Origin: Bacillota bacterium
GTDB taxonomy: Bacteria > Bacillota > UBA4882 > UBA8346
Assembly (NCBI GenBank): GCA_023392595.1
Contig: JAEVYU010000012.1
Span: 1-64,000, forward strand
Length of the DNA: 64,000 bases
Direction of reading: 5' to 3'
A program made the translations under genes and the position numbers. Below the pieces are notes generated by a model, which worked only from the letters and a program-made list of their open reading frames with translations, ran no database searches and was not told where the DNA came from. Below are positions 16,938 through 25,696 of this stretch, one piece after another; the stretch's first letter is position 1, and every line of letters starts with the position of its first letter.

Positions 16938-17582
16938 AATCAACCTCTCCTTTAAAATCCTTTTTAGTAATCTTCCATATGAGAAACGTGGACGAAATTG
17001 TTTGCAGCCTCACCTCCCGATCTTAACTCACTCGTTATGACATGATTGGGCCAGTTTCATAACGGGCAGTCCAAGGCAAACATCACCATAATCATTTCGG
17101 CAACATTTTCATGTGTTCATTATTTCTGTTTATAAAATGAAAATCCTTCTTTTTTCTCATTATTTTTTTAAATTAAATGAGAAAGTTTAATAACAGACCC
17201 GTCCGTCAATTGTCATATAAATGGGAAAACGATGTACCAACAACTAATTTGCAACTCTGTTTTTAAAAAACCAACGATTGATAAGTTTATTATAAATACA
17301 TTATTAATGAGAATAATGAAACGAATGCACTTCAGACTTCGCCTGCCGTTATTGGTGGATTGCTATCGAAAAATATCTCTCGACGTTCTACCATGCAGCA
17401 AAAAGTATCAATAGCGCCGGCGCCGTTTCATTCATCATTGGATGGTAATGAAATATCTCTTGCAATCTCATTCTAAATTATTGTAAAATAAAACTAAGTT
17501 GTTAATGAATTAGACGTTTTTAAAAAATGAAGCTGTGTTGATTCATTATAATGAAAAGTAACATAATACGGGGATGAGATTC
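16938..17582. promoter_or_regulatory. Divergent regulatory region with repeated TTCATT/AATGAA operators
   Basis: A 645-bp AT-rich stretch between divergent operons with no supported gene. It contains several TTCATT-type inverted sites: TTTCTCATT/AATGAGAAA (17153-17184), TTTCATT/AATGAAA (17426-17453) and a perfect palindrome TTCATTATAATGAA (17542-17555). Further single half-sites lie near 17117 and 17310. The last palindrome contains TATAAT (17547-17552), a likely -10 of the rpiR-type gene, though the matching -35 is weak. The obvious binding protein is the RpiR-family regulator (inference). Confidence 0.6.
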
Positions 17583-18437
17583 ATGAATACCAGTGTTTCC
17601 CAAGGTAGACAGATTGTAATTATTATCAAAAGACTGATACCGTCTTTAAATCCTAAGGAAAGATTGATAGCCGAATATATCTTATCTTTCCCATCCGAGA
17701 TCAGTATGATTACAATTACCGAAATGGCTGAGAAATTGCAGGTGAGCCAGGGGTCGATCGTTAAATTTTGTAAAAAATTGGGATTGGAAGGATTCGCTGA
17801 ATTGAAGGAGCAGTTCAATTCCTCTCCATCCACTTATTTTGATGAAGAATTTGAAATATCGGACTCTCCCAAACAAATCCTGATGAAATCGTTCAAAAAC
17901 TCGATTCAGGCAATGACGGATTGTTTGAATTCAATTCACGAGGAAACTTTCGAGAATGTCTGTCACATTCTTATGAAAGCTCCGAAAATCGATCTATACG
18001 GTTTTGGCGGGTCCGGCGTGATCGCCATGGATGCTTATCATAAATTTTTACGGATTGGTTTAAACTCTGCCGTCTTTACCGATCATAACATGCAATTGCT
18101 GTCTGCATCACTGTTAAAAAAAGGGGATGTTGCGATTGGCATCTCCCATTCCGGCAGGACAACGGCTATCGTCAACAGTTTGAAACTGGCCAAGCAAGTC
18201 GGCGCCACTACCATTGCCATCACCAACTTTGCCGATATGCCCTTGACCAAAGTGGCTGATTATTCACTATTTTCCGTTGCCGGAGGGAATCCGATCACCG
18301 GCGAAAATGCGACCGCACGATTGGCGCAACTGGCTATTCTGGACGCACTATTTATTTATCTGTCCCTTCACAAGAAAGACGCCATGAAAAACCTGGCGAA
18401 AACAATTGATTCCGTCAAGATATCAAGAATTGAGTAA
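17583..18437 (+). CDS. MurR/RpiR-family transcriptional regulator, 284 aa
   Basis: Helix-turn-helix domain at about residues 1-75 (ISMITITEMAEKLQVSQGSI) and a SIS sugar-phosphate-binding domain at about 115-255, seen as IDLYGFGGSGVIAMDAYHKF and AIGISHSGRTTAIVNSLKLA. It is expected to sense a phosphosugar and control the neighbouring kinase and the divergent CUT2 operon. Start taken at the ATG at 17583 behind GGGGATGAG; an in-frame ATG lies at 17574. The gene is followed 21 bp later by an FGGY kinase, so the two are probably co-transcribed. Confidence 0.9.
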   Translation: MNTSVSQGRQIVIIIKRLIPSLNPKERLIAEYILSFPSEISMITITEMAEKLQVSQGSIVKFCKKLGLEGFAELKEQFNSSPSTYFDEEFEISDSPKQILMKSFKNSIQAMTDCLNSIHEETFENVCHILMKAPKIDLYGFGGSGVIAMDAYHKFLRIGLNSAVFTDHNMQLLSASLLKKGDVAIGISHSGRTTAIVNSLKLAKQVGATTIAITNFADMPLTKVADYSLFSVAGGNPITGENATARLAQLAILDALFIYLSLHKKDAMKNLAKTIDSVKISRIE

Positions 18438-18458
18438 ACGGCAATTGCAAGCAACAAG

Positions 18459-19982
18459 ATGGGGGTAACTACAGTGAGTTTGATGGGCTTAGATATTGGA
18501 ACCACCGGATGTAAAGCCGTTGTGTTTGATGAAAAAGGGGTTATCCTGGCTTCGGCTTACCGCGAATATCCGTTTGAGCAACCCCAAGACAACTGGGCGG
18601 AATTCCGACCGGCATTGATTTGGGGAAAGGCGCAAGAAGTATTGCAAGAGGTCAACGGCCAGGTGAAGATGAATCCTGTTAAAGCGCTGGCCGTTTCTTC
18701 CCAGGGTGAAGCTGTCACTGCGGTGGATGCGTCCGGGAATAGCCTTTATAACATTATTGCTTCCTTTGACTACCGGGCTATTGAACAAATGAATTTTTTA
18801 GAAGCTTCTTTATCCAAGGAAATTTTGTATCAAAAAAGCGGAATGCCGTCTCATCCGATGTATTCGATCAACAAAATAATGTGGTTAAAACAAAACCGGC
18901 CCGATATTTTTGAAAACACCTGGAAATTTATGTTGGTGGAAGATTATATTATCTTTCAACTGACCGGTGAATGCGGCATTGATTATTCGTTGGCCGCCCG
19001 GACAATGGCTTTCGATGTAACCGCCAAAAAATGGTCCAGTGAAATTTTGGCTATCGCAGGGATTGAACCCGAGAAATTATCGCCGCCTGTGCCATCCGGG
19101 ACAATTATCGCCAATGTCAAAAAAACATTACGCGACGCGCTTGGTTTTGTGGGTGAAATACCGGTGATCACCGGAGGACATGATCAGCCATGCGGCGCGT
19201 TGGGAGCAGGTGTCCTTAAGGCCGGTACCGCCATGAATTCCATGGGAACCGTCGATGCCATCTGCCCAATCTTTCAAAAGCTTAATTTTTCGGAAGCGAT
19301 GCGTTTGGGAAATTATTCGATTTACCCCTATGTGGCCTCCGATTTTTATTGCACTATCGGCATTAACATGACAGGAGGGTTGTTGTTACGCTGGTACAGG
19401 GATACTTTGTGCGCCGAAGAACAACATAAAGCCCTGGAATTAAAGCGGGATCCTTATGAATTAATCATTGCGGACATGGCTCCGCTGCCCAAAGACATTT
19501 TTTTCCTGCCCCATTTTGTCGGGGCAGGGACTCCCTATTTCGATCCGCTTTCAAAAGGAGCGATTGTCGGTTTGAAGGTCTCCACCAGCAAAGCCGATTT
19601 GACCCGAAGCATCGTTGACGGCATCAATTATGAGATGAAACAAAATATCGATTACTTCCGCCAAAACGGCATCGTTTTACATGAAATCCGGTCGGTAGGC
19701 GGAGGCGCCAAATCGAAGACTTGGCTACAGATCAAGGCCAGTTGTTTCGGGATACCGGTCGTCAAGCCGAAGGTAAGCGAAGCAGTGTCGTTGGGTGCAG
19801 CGATATTAGCCGGTTATGCAATTGGTAGTTTTAAAAGCATTGAAGACGGTGTCGCCAACATGGTGTCGATCGCTGAAGTTTTTGATCCGGATCCTGAACT
19901 CAACGCGATTTATGAAGAAAAATACCTCAAGTATAAGCAACTCTACCAGCTCTTGAAACCTTTTAACGCTACATTGGATTAA
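18459..19982 (+). CDS. FGGY-family carbohydrate kinase, substrate unknown, 507 aa
   Basis: Phosphotransfer motifs: LMGLDIGTTGCKAVVFDE at the N terminus, AVSSQGEAVTAVD near residue 88, ITGGHDQPCGALGAG near 240 and RSVGGGAKSKTWLQIKA near 410. It differs clearly from the xylulokinase-like protein at 11703 (no TGQMH), and falls in the broad xylulose/fuculose/gluconate kinase group. The start could be ATG 18459 or GTG 18474; the latter has GGGGGTAA upstream. Paired with the RpiR regulator, it may make the phosphosugar that the regulator senses. Confidence 0.85.
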   Translation: MGVTTVSLMGLDIGTTGCKAVVFDEKGVILASAYREYPFEQPQDNWAEFRPALIWGKAQEVLQEVNGQVKMNPVKALAVSSQGEAVTAVDASGNSLYNIIASFDYRAIEQMNFLEASLSKEILYQKSGMPSHPMYSINKIMWLKQNRPDIFENTWKFMLVEDYIIFQLTGECGIDYSLAARTMAFDVTAKKWSSEILAIAGIEPEKLSPPVPSGTIIANVKKTLRDALGFVGEIPVITGGHDQPCGALGAGVLKAGTAMNSMGTVDAICPIFQKLNFSEAMRLGNYSIYPYVASDFYCTIGINMTGGLLLRWYRDTLCAEEQHKALELKRDPYELIIADMAPLPKDIFFLPHFVGAGTPYFDPLSKGAIVGLKVSTSKADLTRSIVDGINYEMKQNIDYFRQNGIVLHEIRSVGGGAKSKTWLQIKASCFGIPVVKPKVSEAVSLGAAILAGYAIGSFKSIEDGVANMVSIAEVFDPDPELNAIYEEKYLKYKQLYQLLKPFNATLD

Positions 19983-20147
19983 CCGGGGATGCGGTATTTA
20001 AATGGAAATGGCGCTAGAACGAACCAAAGTAAAACAGTAAATAATCAGGTATTTCTGCTCTGATGAAATCCGGGCAAACTTATTCTCCTCAAGTGAGACC
20101 ATCTTAAAAAACACTTGACTTTCATAGCGGGTCTATAAGGGCGTGCC

Positions 20148-21455
20148 TTACCATTCCAGTCCATACGTCTCTGCCGCATTTCCCCATAACAGCTTCCCCG
20201 CCAGATACTCCGCCTCCTTCAGGCCGATATACCCTTCCTCCGCCTTATCCGCCAAAACCTGGCCCACCACATGCCGCCAGGCAAGGAGAGCCCCATAGGC
20301 CTCCTCGGATGTCCAGGTGTCGCTGCCCCAGGCGATTCTGTTCACCGAGTGGGCCACCTCCAAAAACTCCGCCAGCGCTCTTTTAGCCGCCGAAGTGCTG
20401 ATAATGGGAACCCAGGTCATATCCAGCCAGACATTGTCATGATTATGGGCCAGTCCCGCCGCATCAGAGCACCAGGGATATCCGCAATGCAATAAAACAA
20501 AGCGGATCTCCGGATACCTGGTTATCACCGGCTCAAACAGCAAAGGATTGGACCCTTGCAATTTCCCAAGACCCGTATGAATCTGGAAGGGGACCTCCAG
20601 TTCCTTGCATAACTCACAAAACCAGTGAAACATAAAATCGCCGTAATTCTTCCCTTCCCCTTCCGCCACTTCCGAAGGGTGTTTAAAAAAGGTCCGGCAG
20701 GCCAAATCCCTATCCGGCAAATCATACTTCAGCGAGCGGTCGTAAGCGGACGCCGACTTCAGGGCCACGCCCCCGTGACGGCGCCATTTCATAAAAAGGG
20801 CTTTCAGATAGTGAAGATACTCCTCAAAATCATCCCGCGGAGCATCCGGATACTGATTGAACGGGCTATTGCCGTCATGGTCCGTCACCCCGGGATGAAA
20901 CGATGTCACAAACATATCGGTGCGCATGGCAACCGAAAATAGTTCCGGATGGCCGTTATCGCTGCCGTAATCCCAATAGGGATCAAGGATGGCGCGCCGA
21001 TAATTGCCAATCTCCTTTAATATTTCAAGGTCTGCCCCGTCTTCCCGGTGTCTCCCGGCAATCTCTCCGGAAATCTCATCCCAATTCCCGGCAGACAGCG
21101 GATCATCAAACCCGTAAATCCCTTGCAACCCCTTTTCCAGCCATACAAAATAGCTGTTATAACCAACCTGGGCCAAGAAATCCTCCCGCCGCTCTTTTTC
21201 ATCTGTGGGGATACCATAAGCAAAAGTACGCTCCCGGACGGTTGAAATATAGTCCCGGACCCCGCCCGCCCCCTTCTTTGATTGGGCGAGCGATGTCAGA
21301 TAGGAGTTGGCGAAAAGCAAGTCCATGGTCAATGCCTTTTGAAAAGAGTCCGGTAAATGGTGTTCATGGGTGGATACCACTGGCATGTCACTGATTGCTT
21401 GGTATAATCCCGGGTAATATTTTGAACCCATCCCCATCCCCCATTCTTGATCCAT
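20148..21455 (-). CDS. Amidohydrolase family protein (uronate-isomerase-like TIM barrel), 435 aa
   Basis: Metal-dependent TIM-barrel protein of the amidohydrolase superfamily. Visible ligands in the expected order: THEHHLP near residue 29 (HxH), Lys in VALKSASAY near 228, FQIHTG near 290, VLLHCGYPW near 322 and the catalytic Asp in IAWGSDTWTSE near 373. N- and C-terminal regions (LYQAISDMPVVSTHEH, GNAAETYGL) recall glucuronate isomerases and Amidohydro_2 lactonases. No signal peptide. Monocistronic and convergent with the kinase gene at 18459. In this sugar-rich setting a uronate isomerase or sugar lactonase role is inferred. Start is uncertain because several in-frame ATGs lie within 30 bp. 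Confidence 0.7.
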   Translation of the reverse strand: MDQEWGMGMGSKYYPGLYQAISDMPVVSTHEHHLPDSFQKALTMDLLFANSYLTSLAQSKKGAGGVRDYISTVRERTFAYGIPTDEKERREDFLAQVGYNSYFVWLEKGLQGIYGFDDPLSAGNWDEISGEIAGRHREDGADLEILKEIGNYRRAILDPYWDYGSDNGHPELFSVAMRTDMFVTSFHPGVTDHDGNSPFNQYPDAPRDDFEEYLHYLKALFMKWRRHGGVALKSASAYDRSLKYDLPDRDLACRTFFKHPSEVAEGEGKNYGDFMFHWFCELCKELEVPFQIHTGLGKLQGSNPLLFEPVITRYPEIRFVLLHCGYPWCSDAAGLAHNHDNVWLDMTWVPIISTSAAKRALAEFLEVAHSVNRIAWGSDTWTSEEAYGALLAWRHVVGQVLADKAEEGYIGLKEAEYLAGKLLWGNAAETYGLEW

Positions 21456-21667
21456 CGCCGCTTCCAGGCCTCTTGGGCAACGGCAAACTTCTTATCGTAT
21501 TTTATTGTAGTATAAGATATTATTTTACGCAATATTGTATTGAATTTGAACATAAAATTTTCCCAAAAAATTAAATGATTGTAAAAATTTTACATAATTA
21601 TGGTATAATAATTTTAGGTAGCTACCGATTGCGTGAACGCGTAATAAAGAAAGGGGCGTTATCATTG

Positions 21668-23101
21668 ATGAAAACCAACCCGCAAAAGCGAATGATTTAT
21701 GCACTATCTCTGATAGCCGGCATTTTTATCCTGGGCGGTCTGATTGGGCCGGCTCAACAAACCACCATCGCCATCGCCGCCGGCAATTATTCCGTAGATT
21801 ATAGCCAAAATGATTGGGGGACTGGAGCCACTGTGAATGTGACCATCACCAATAATGACTCAACCGCCATCAACGGCTGGACCTTGGGGTGGACCTTCCC
21901 CGGCAACCAGAAGATCTCCAACATGTGGAACGCCTCCTATACCCAAAGCGGAGCTTCCGTAACAGCCACCAACCTATCCTATAACTCGGCCATTCCCGCC
22001 AACGGCGGCAAGGTCAGCTTTGGCTTCAACCTTTCCTATAGCGGGACCAACGCCAAACCCGCCGGCTTTACATTAAACGGATCCGGTCCCTCACCGACGC
22101 CAACGCCGACCGTGACACCGACCCCGACACCCACTATAACACCAACCGTAACGCCAACGCCGACCCCGCCTCCAACCGGACTGTCGGGCCTGCCGGTTCC
22201 TCCAGGCAGCGATAATGTTCCCCGGCCATCGGGAACTCCGGGCAACCTGACCGTCATTAACTGGGCAGGCTTTACCGGGGCGGTTTCCTACACCTTCGAC
22301 GACTCCAACTCATCCCAGATCAGCCACTACTCTGAGCTCAACGCTCTCGGAGTACACTTGACCTTCTATCTTCAAACCAACAAAAGCGAAGCAGCCAACA
22401 GCATCTGGGCGCAAGCGCTTTTGAACGGGCACGAGCTCGGCAATCATACCCAAAGCCATCCCCAAACCGGCAATGGAAGTGATATCGATGCGGCAACCAC
22501 ATTTATTCAACAGCATTTCGGAGTGACACCCTTAACCATGGCGGCGCCATACGGTGACTCCAGCTACATCAGCCTTGCTTCAAGCAGATTCCTGATCAAC
22601 CGGGGTGTCCAGGGCGGCTCCATTGCGCCCAACAGTAATACCGATCCCTATAATCTACCTTGTTTTATTCCGGCGACCGGCGCAGCAGCCAGCGCCATGA
22701 CCGCTCCCGTCAGTTCCGCCAGAACCTCGGGAAACTGGCAGATTCTTCTGGTCCATGGATTCAGCGGCGGCAGTGACGGCGCATACCAGCCTGTCGATAT
22801 CGCCCAGTTCACCAGTAGCGTAAAATCGGTTAAAACTTTCGGCGATCTGTGGATCGATAGCGTCATCAACATCGGCGCATACTGGCGGGCCCAGAAGCTG
22901 TTTTCGTCCCTTTCACCCACCATCTCCGGAACCGAAATGACTTACCGGTGGACCTTGCCGGCCCATTTCCCCAGCAGCAAATACCTCCGGGTCAAAGTCA
23001 GCGGTGGCACGCTCCGGCAAAACAACCAGGTCCTCAATTGGGACGGCCATGGCTATTATGAGATCTCCCTGGACGCCGGCTCCCTCACCATATCTCAATA
23101 A
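21668..23101 (+). CDS. Secreted CBM2-polysaccharide deacetylase-like protein, 477 aa
   Basis: Signal peptide at residues 1-38 (RMIYALSLIAGIFILGGLIG). Residues about 42-140 are a family 2 carbohydrate-binding module (NDWGTGATVNVTITNN, GWTLGWTFPGNQKISNMWNA, SFGFNLSYSG). A Thr-Pro linker (PTPTPTVTPTPTP-like) leads at about residue 200 to a NodB/CE4-type domain with AVSYTFDDSN (metal Asp) and GHELGNHTQSHP (metal His pair). A C-terminal beta-rich segment of about 65 aa follows. Expected to bind cellulose or xylan outside the cell and remove acetyl groups. Start at 21668 has AAAGAAAGGGG upstream; earlier in-frame codons would add a non-signal extension. Confidence 0.88.
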   Translation: MKTNPQKRMIYALSLIAGIFILGGLIGPAQQTTIAIAAGNYSVDYSQNDWGTGATVNVTITNNDSTAINGWTLGWTFPGNQKISNMWNASYTQSGASVTATNLSYNSAIPANGGKVSFGFNLSYSGTNAKPAGFTLNGSGPSPTPTPTVTPTPTPTITPTVTPTPTPPPTGLSGLPVPPGSDNVPRPSGTPGNLTVINWAGFTGAVSYTFDDSNSSQISHYSELNALGVHLTFYLQTNKSEAANSIWAQALLNGHELGNHTQSHPQTGNGSDIDAATTFIQQHFGVTPLTMAAPYGDSSYISLASSRFLINRGVQGGSIAPNSNTDPYNLPCFIPATGAAASAMTAPVSSARTSGNWQILLVHGFSGGSDGAYQPVDIAQFTSSVKSVKTFGDLWIDSVINIGAYWRAQKLFSSLSPTISGTEMTYRWTLPAHFPSSKYLRVKVSGGTLRQNNQVLNWDGHGYYEISLDAGSLTISQ

Positions 23102-23414
23102 ACGGACCGGCGCCCCTCTCTAGATGTCAGGAAACTTAAATGCTTTTTGATCCAAATCATTTCCTCCTACTCCGGCCCCTTCCCGACTCGGGAAGGGGCC
23201 GGAGGTCAAGTCAGAATAGGCATCCGGGGGGACGGGGTCAATGTCATAAGGCCATGCTGTAAAAAACCGAAAAATGGTGTTAGATTACAACCTCTCCACC
23301 CCAACGCCAACGATGGGCTAGGTATATTAAAAAAGCAATGATTACAAAATTATAGAAACATTTACCAGCCATAAACTACCCGGACCTCACATACCTTGGA
23401 TCGGAGGTAATCCT
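23102..23414. other. Gene-free stretch with one very long perfect hairpin
   Basis: No supported gene. At 23170-23204 lies a hairpin with 17-bp perfect arms (CTCCGGCCCCTTCCCGA and its complement) and essentially no loop. There is no adjoining T-run, so it is not a classical terminator. The remainder is unremarkable. GGAGGT at 23405 is the ribosome binding site of the next gene. Confidence 0.55.
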
Positions 23415-24464
23415 ATGGGAACGTTAAAAATAGCCGGTTCAATCGATCTCGCTCAATTTTGGCCCACCGGCAAATCCGATGCCGATACCACGAAAATCAT
23501 CCTGACTCCTCATTCTTTTCTGTATCAGGCGGACGGGGCCGCAGAGTTTAAAGAAACCAACGCATTTCAGGATGCCGGGGTAAAGAGCAAAGCCGGGTTA
23601 GAGCCGGTCATTCATTACAAAAACACTTCCCAGCCCCGGATTAATATCAGGCTGCAGGGAATCGACGCCCCGGAGTTGCATTATAAATTGTATGGAAAAC
23701 TACCCAAGGGACATCTTTCCCCCGAAGAATACGGGCGTTTGAAAAAAGCAAATGCCGAAAACGAATTCCGGCAATATTTCGCGGAAACGGCCACTGTCGA
23801 ATTGCAGAAAATGTTGCAGGAGAATTCAAATAAGGGCAGCCGGGCCGATTGCCTTTTTGTTTCCGGAAATATCGACAAGCCGGGAGATGGCTGCGACGTC
23901 TACGGCCGCTTTGTGGGCGACATCATCATCACCGGCGGGGCTGGCCAAACCATCAACATCAACCATTGGCTGCTCGAAAACGGCTGGGTTTTTCCGGCAT
24001 TTTATAATTCCTTATCCGAGCGGGAGATTAGCGATTTGTTAGCCCTCTATAAAAAAGGGCAAACCGCGCCCGAGCACACTTTGCACTATTATACCTCCGT
24101 GATCAAAACCTTTGACTCTCAGCTGCAATTCCGGGACCCCAAACAAAACCCGGTGTATCATCCGGTTGACGACAAAGGAAAGGTGATTCTGCCGAAGTTC
24201 TTTCGCAGATGGTCCATATATAATCTTTACCAGCTGGCCGGGATCAACATCGGAACATTTAAAGAATATCTGGAGTCCAAGGAAGAGGACCGTTTAATCT
24301 TACGGCCCGATTTTAAAAAATACCGCCAAAGCCAAAAAGGTTCCATCCCCCTCAGCCAGGTTTTTGACGGTGTCCAGGTGATGGCGAAGCCGGAAGACAT
24401 GATCTTCATCGAAAAACCCGCTCTCTTGGTGGATCAAAATGATGTTGAAATCATTTCCTTTTAA
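23415..24464 (+). CDS. Staphylococcal-nuclease-like (SNase) domain protein, 349 aa
   Basis: The SNase OB-fold spans about residues 70-215: INIRLQGIDAPELHY carries the equivalents of the catalytic Arg, Asp and Glu, and DVYGRFVGDIII the second catalytic Arg. NINHWLLENGWVFPAFYNS is also typical of these nucleases. The N-terminal 65 residues and a C-terminal 130-residue extension are not assigned. No signal peptide, unlike secreted thermonucleases, so the protein probably acts in the cytoplasm. Strong RBS GGAGGTAATCCT. It overlaps the convergent hemerythrin gene by 4 bp. DNA or RNA may be the substrate. Confidence 0.78.
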   Translation: MGTLKIAGSIDLAQFWPTGKSDADTTKIILTPHSFLYQADGAAEFKETNAFQDAGVKSKAGLEPVIHYKNTSQPRINIRLQGIDAPELHYKLYGKLPKGHLSPEEYGRLKKANAENEFRQYFAETATVELQKMLQENSNKGSRADCLFVSGNIDKPGDGCDVYGRFVGDIIITGGAGQTININHWLLENGWVFPAFYNSLSEREISDLLALYKKGQTAPEHTLHYYTSVIKTFDSQLQFRDPKQNPVYHPVDDKGKVILPKFFRRWSIYNLYQLAGINIGTFKEYLESKEEDRLILRPDFKKYRQSQKGSIPLSQVFDGVQVMAKPEDMIFIEKPALLVDQNDVEIISF

Positions 24465-24874
24465 GCCTCATCATCTAATAACGGATAAAGATCCTTTTCT
24501 TCCCTGGCTATCCGCTTCCCGATCGCCTCCATCACCTTTCCCGACTCCCCCAAAAATTCCCCGGGCGCATTTGTGATTTTGGAATCCCCCAGGTATTTAT
24601 TTTTATACTTACCAAATACCTGGGCTAAACTCCCCATTTCCGACGCGAATTGTTTACTTGTTTCCTGGATTTTCGGGTCCTGTTTTTCCATCAGACAGGG
24701 ATATATAAATTGATCTTCACTGGCCAAATGCATCATAAGCTTCCCAGATAAAGCCCCCAGCAATAACGAAATATCGAATGCATGTTCTCTCACTTTGGGT
24801 ATCGAGTCGTACATCGATATTTTCTGGGCGAGTTGTAAAATTTCAGCGTGTTGGCGTTGGATAATCTCAAACAT
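24461..24874 (-). CDS. Hemerythrin-like (HHE) domain protein, 137 aa
   Basis: Four-helix protein that binds a di-iron centre. Candidate ligands are spread as in HHE proteins: QRQHAEIL near residue 9, MHLASEDQFIYPCL near 53 and REEKDLYPLL near the C terminus. Possibly oxygen, NO or iron-stress related. AAGGAG lies upstream of the ATG. Convergent with the SNase gene. Confidence 0.78.
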   Translation of the reverse strand: MFEIIQRQHAEILQLAQKISMYDSIPKVREHAFDISLLLGALSGKLMMHLASEDQFIYPCLMEKQDPKIQETSKQFASEMGSLAQVFGKYKNKYLGDSKITNAPGEFLGESGKVMEAIGKRIAREEKDLYPLLDDEA

Positions 24875-25229
24875 GTTCCATCCATTCTCCTTCCATTTGG
24901 TTTATCAATCGTATTATAGTGGTCCAAAAACCAAAAATCGGTAGCCTGAGCTACCGAAGGAAGTTTATGAAAAAACCCGCCATCCAAACGGGATAGCGGG
25001 CTTACAATGAAGGAGGCCTTTCCATGAAAAAAATTGGTCTATGTTTATAGCGTCTTTGATTCGAAATCGTTTCCCGCAAATCACGCTTTTTAGTGAAAAT
25101 AAATTTAAACCAACAACGATAAGGTTGATACTCCCTTAATACATTTAAAAGCCCCACCACCTGATAAGCGATGGGGATTATTTCTTTGATATTAATGACG
25201 GTTAACTTGAAAGGACAATTCCTTGATTC
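24875..25229. other. Gene-poor region with three minus-strand hairpins
   Basis: Contains TCGGTAGC/GCTACCGA (24938-24957) followed on the minus strand by TTTTT, and CCCGC...GCGGG (about 24977-25000) also followed by a T-run on the minus strand: two tandem terminators reading minus. A third, GCCCCACCACC.../...GGTGGGG-type hairpin (25150-25178), ends the small gene at 25230. On the plus strand AAGGAGG at about 25012 precedes an ATG with only 8 codons before a stop. It is either a leader peptide or chance. Confidence 0.5.
25150..25178 (-). terminator. Terminator of the 40-aa membrane protein gene
   Basis: Minus-strand CCCCATCGC and GTGGTGGGG arms followed by CTTTTAAA, 52 bp after the stop codon of the gene at 25230. 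Confidence 0.6.
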
Positions 25230-25352
25230 TTAGATGAAGCCGCCGCCACCAAAGCATCCGCCACAACCAATAACCAACAACACGAAGATCAAGAACATCA
25301 GCCAACCATTACAGGAAAAACCACAACCTGCTCCTCCAAGACCATCTGCCAT
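25230..25352 (-). CDS. Small glycine/cysteine-rich membrane protein, 40 aa (YjcZ-like)
   Basis: Perfect AAAGGAG ribosome binding site 9 bases before the ATG. The product begins MADGLGGAGCGF, has one hydrophobic helix at residues 17-30 (WLMFLIFVLLVIGC) and ends GCFGGGGFI. This pattern of a glycine-rich head, single membrane helix and glycine tail matches the small sporulation-associated YjcZ/YczN-type proteins of Bacillota. Fits with the spore genes elsewhere in the window. Function unknown; membrane location inferred. Confidence 0.8.
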   Translation of the reverse strand: MADGLGGAGCGFSCNGWLMFLIFVLLVIGCGGCFGGGGFI

Positions 25353-25495
25353 TCTCTATCGCTCCTTTCCAATGTCACACGCCTTTTGTAAGGCGATCTT
25401 GATATCAATATATGATTTCTCCTTAACAAAGGAATTGGGCTAAAGTTGTTATTTTGATCAAGGGAATTTAGCATTCACCCTGAAGAGCTTGTTTT

Positions 25496-25696
25496 TTAAT
25501 TTTTCTTGGCGCTCTCGATTCTTTTCTCCGCATATTCCATCAAATCCCGGCGAAACTGGTTTTCCCGGCGGATATTAAACTCCGGGATATCCAACACCCA
25601 GTTATAGTTTTTACTCCGCTGCAGGGTTCCAATCTCTTTATCACCCAGCATCACGTTATAAAAACTTTCACTTACATGCTCCCAGTTAATTTTCAT
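25496..25696 (-). CDS. Hypothetical protein, 66 aa
   Basis: Not recognised. Soluble, charged, with aromatic-rich N-terminal part (NWEHVSESFYNVMLGDKEIG) and a basic helical tail (RRDLMEYAEKRIESAKKN). It overlaps the upstream small gene by 11 bp, so both are translated from the same message. No domain seen. Confidence 0.55.
   Translation of the reverse strand: MKINWEHVSESFYNVMLGDKEIGTLQRSKNYNWVLDIPEFNIRRENQFRRDLMEYAEKRIESAKKN

Noticed and set aside
24938..25003. GEMM-type cyclic-di-GMP riboswitch (GGTAGC...GCTACC segment)
   Set aside because: The other half of the aptamer (GGCAAA / GCAAAGCC elements) is missing; two tandem minus-strand terminators explain the hairpins.
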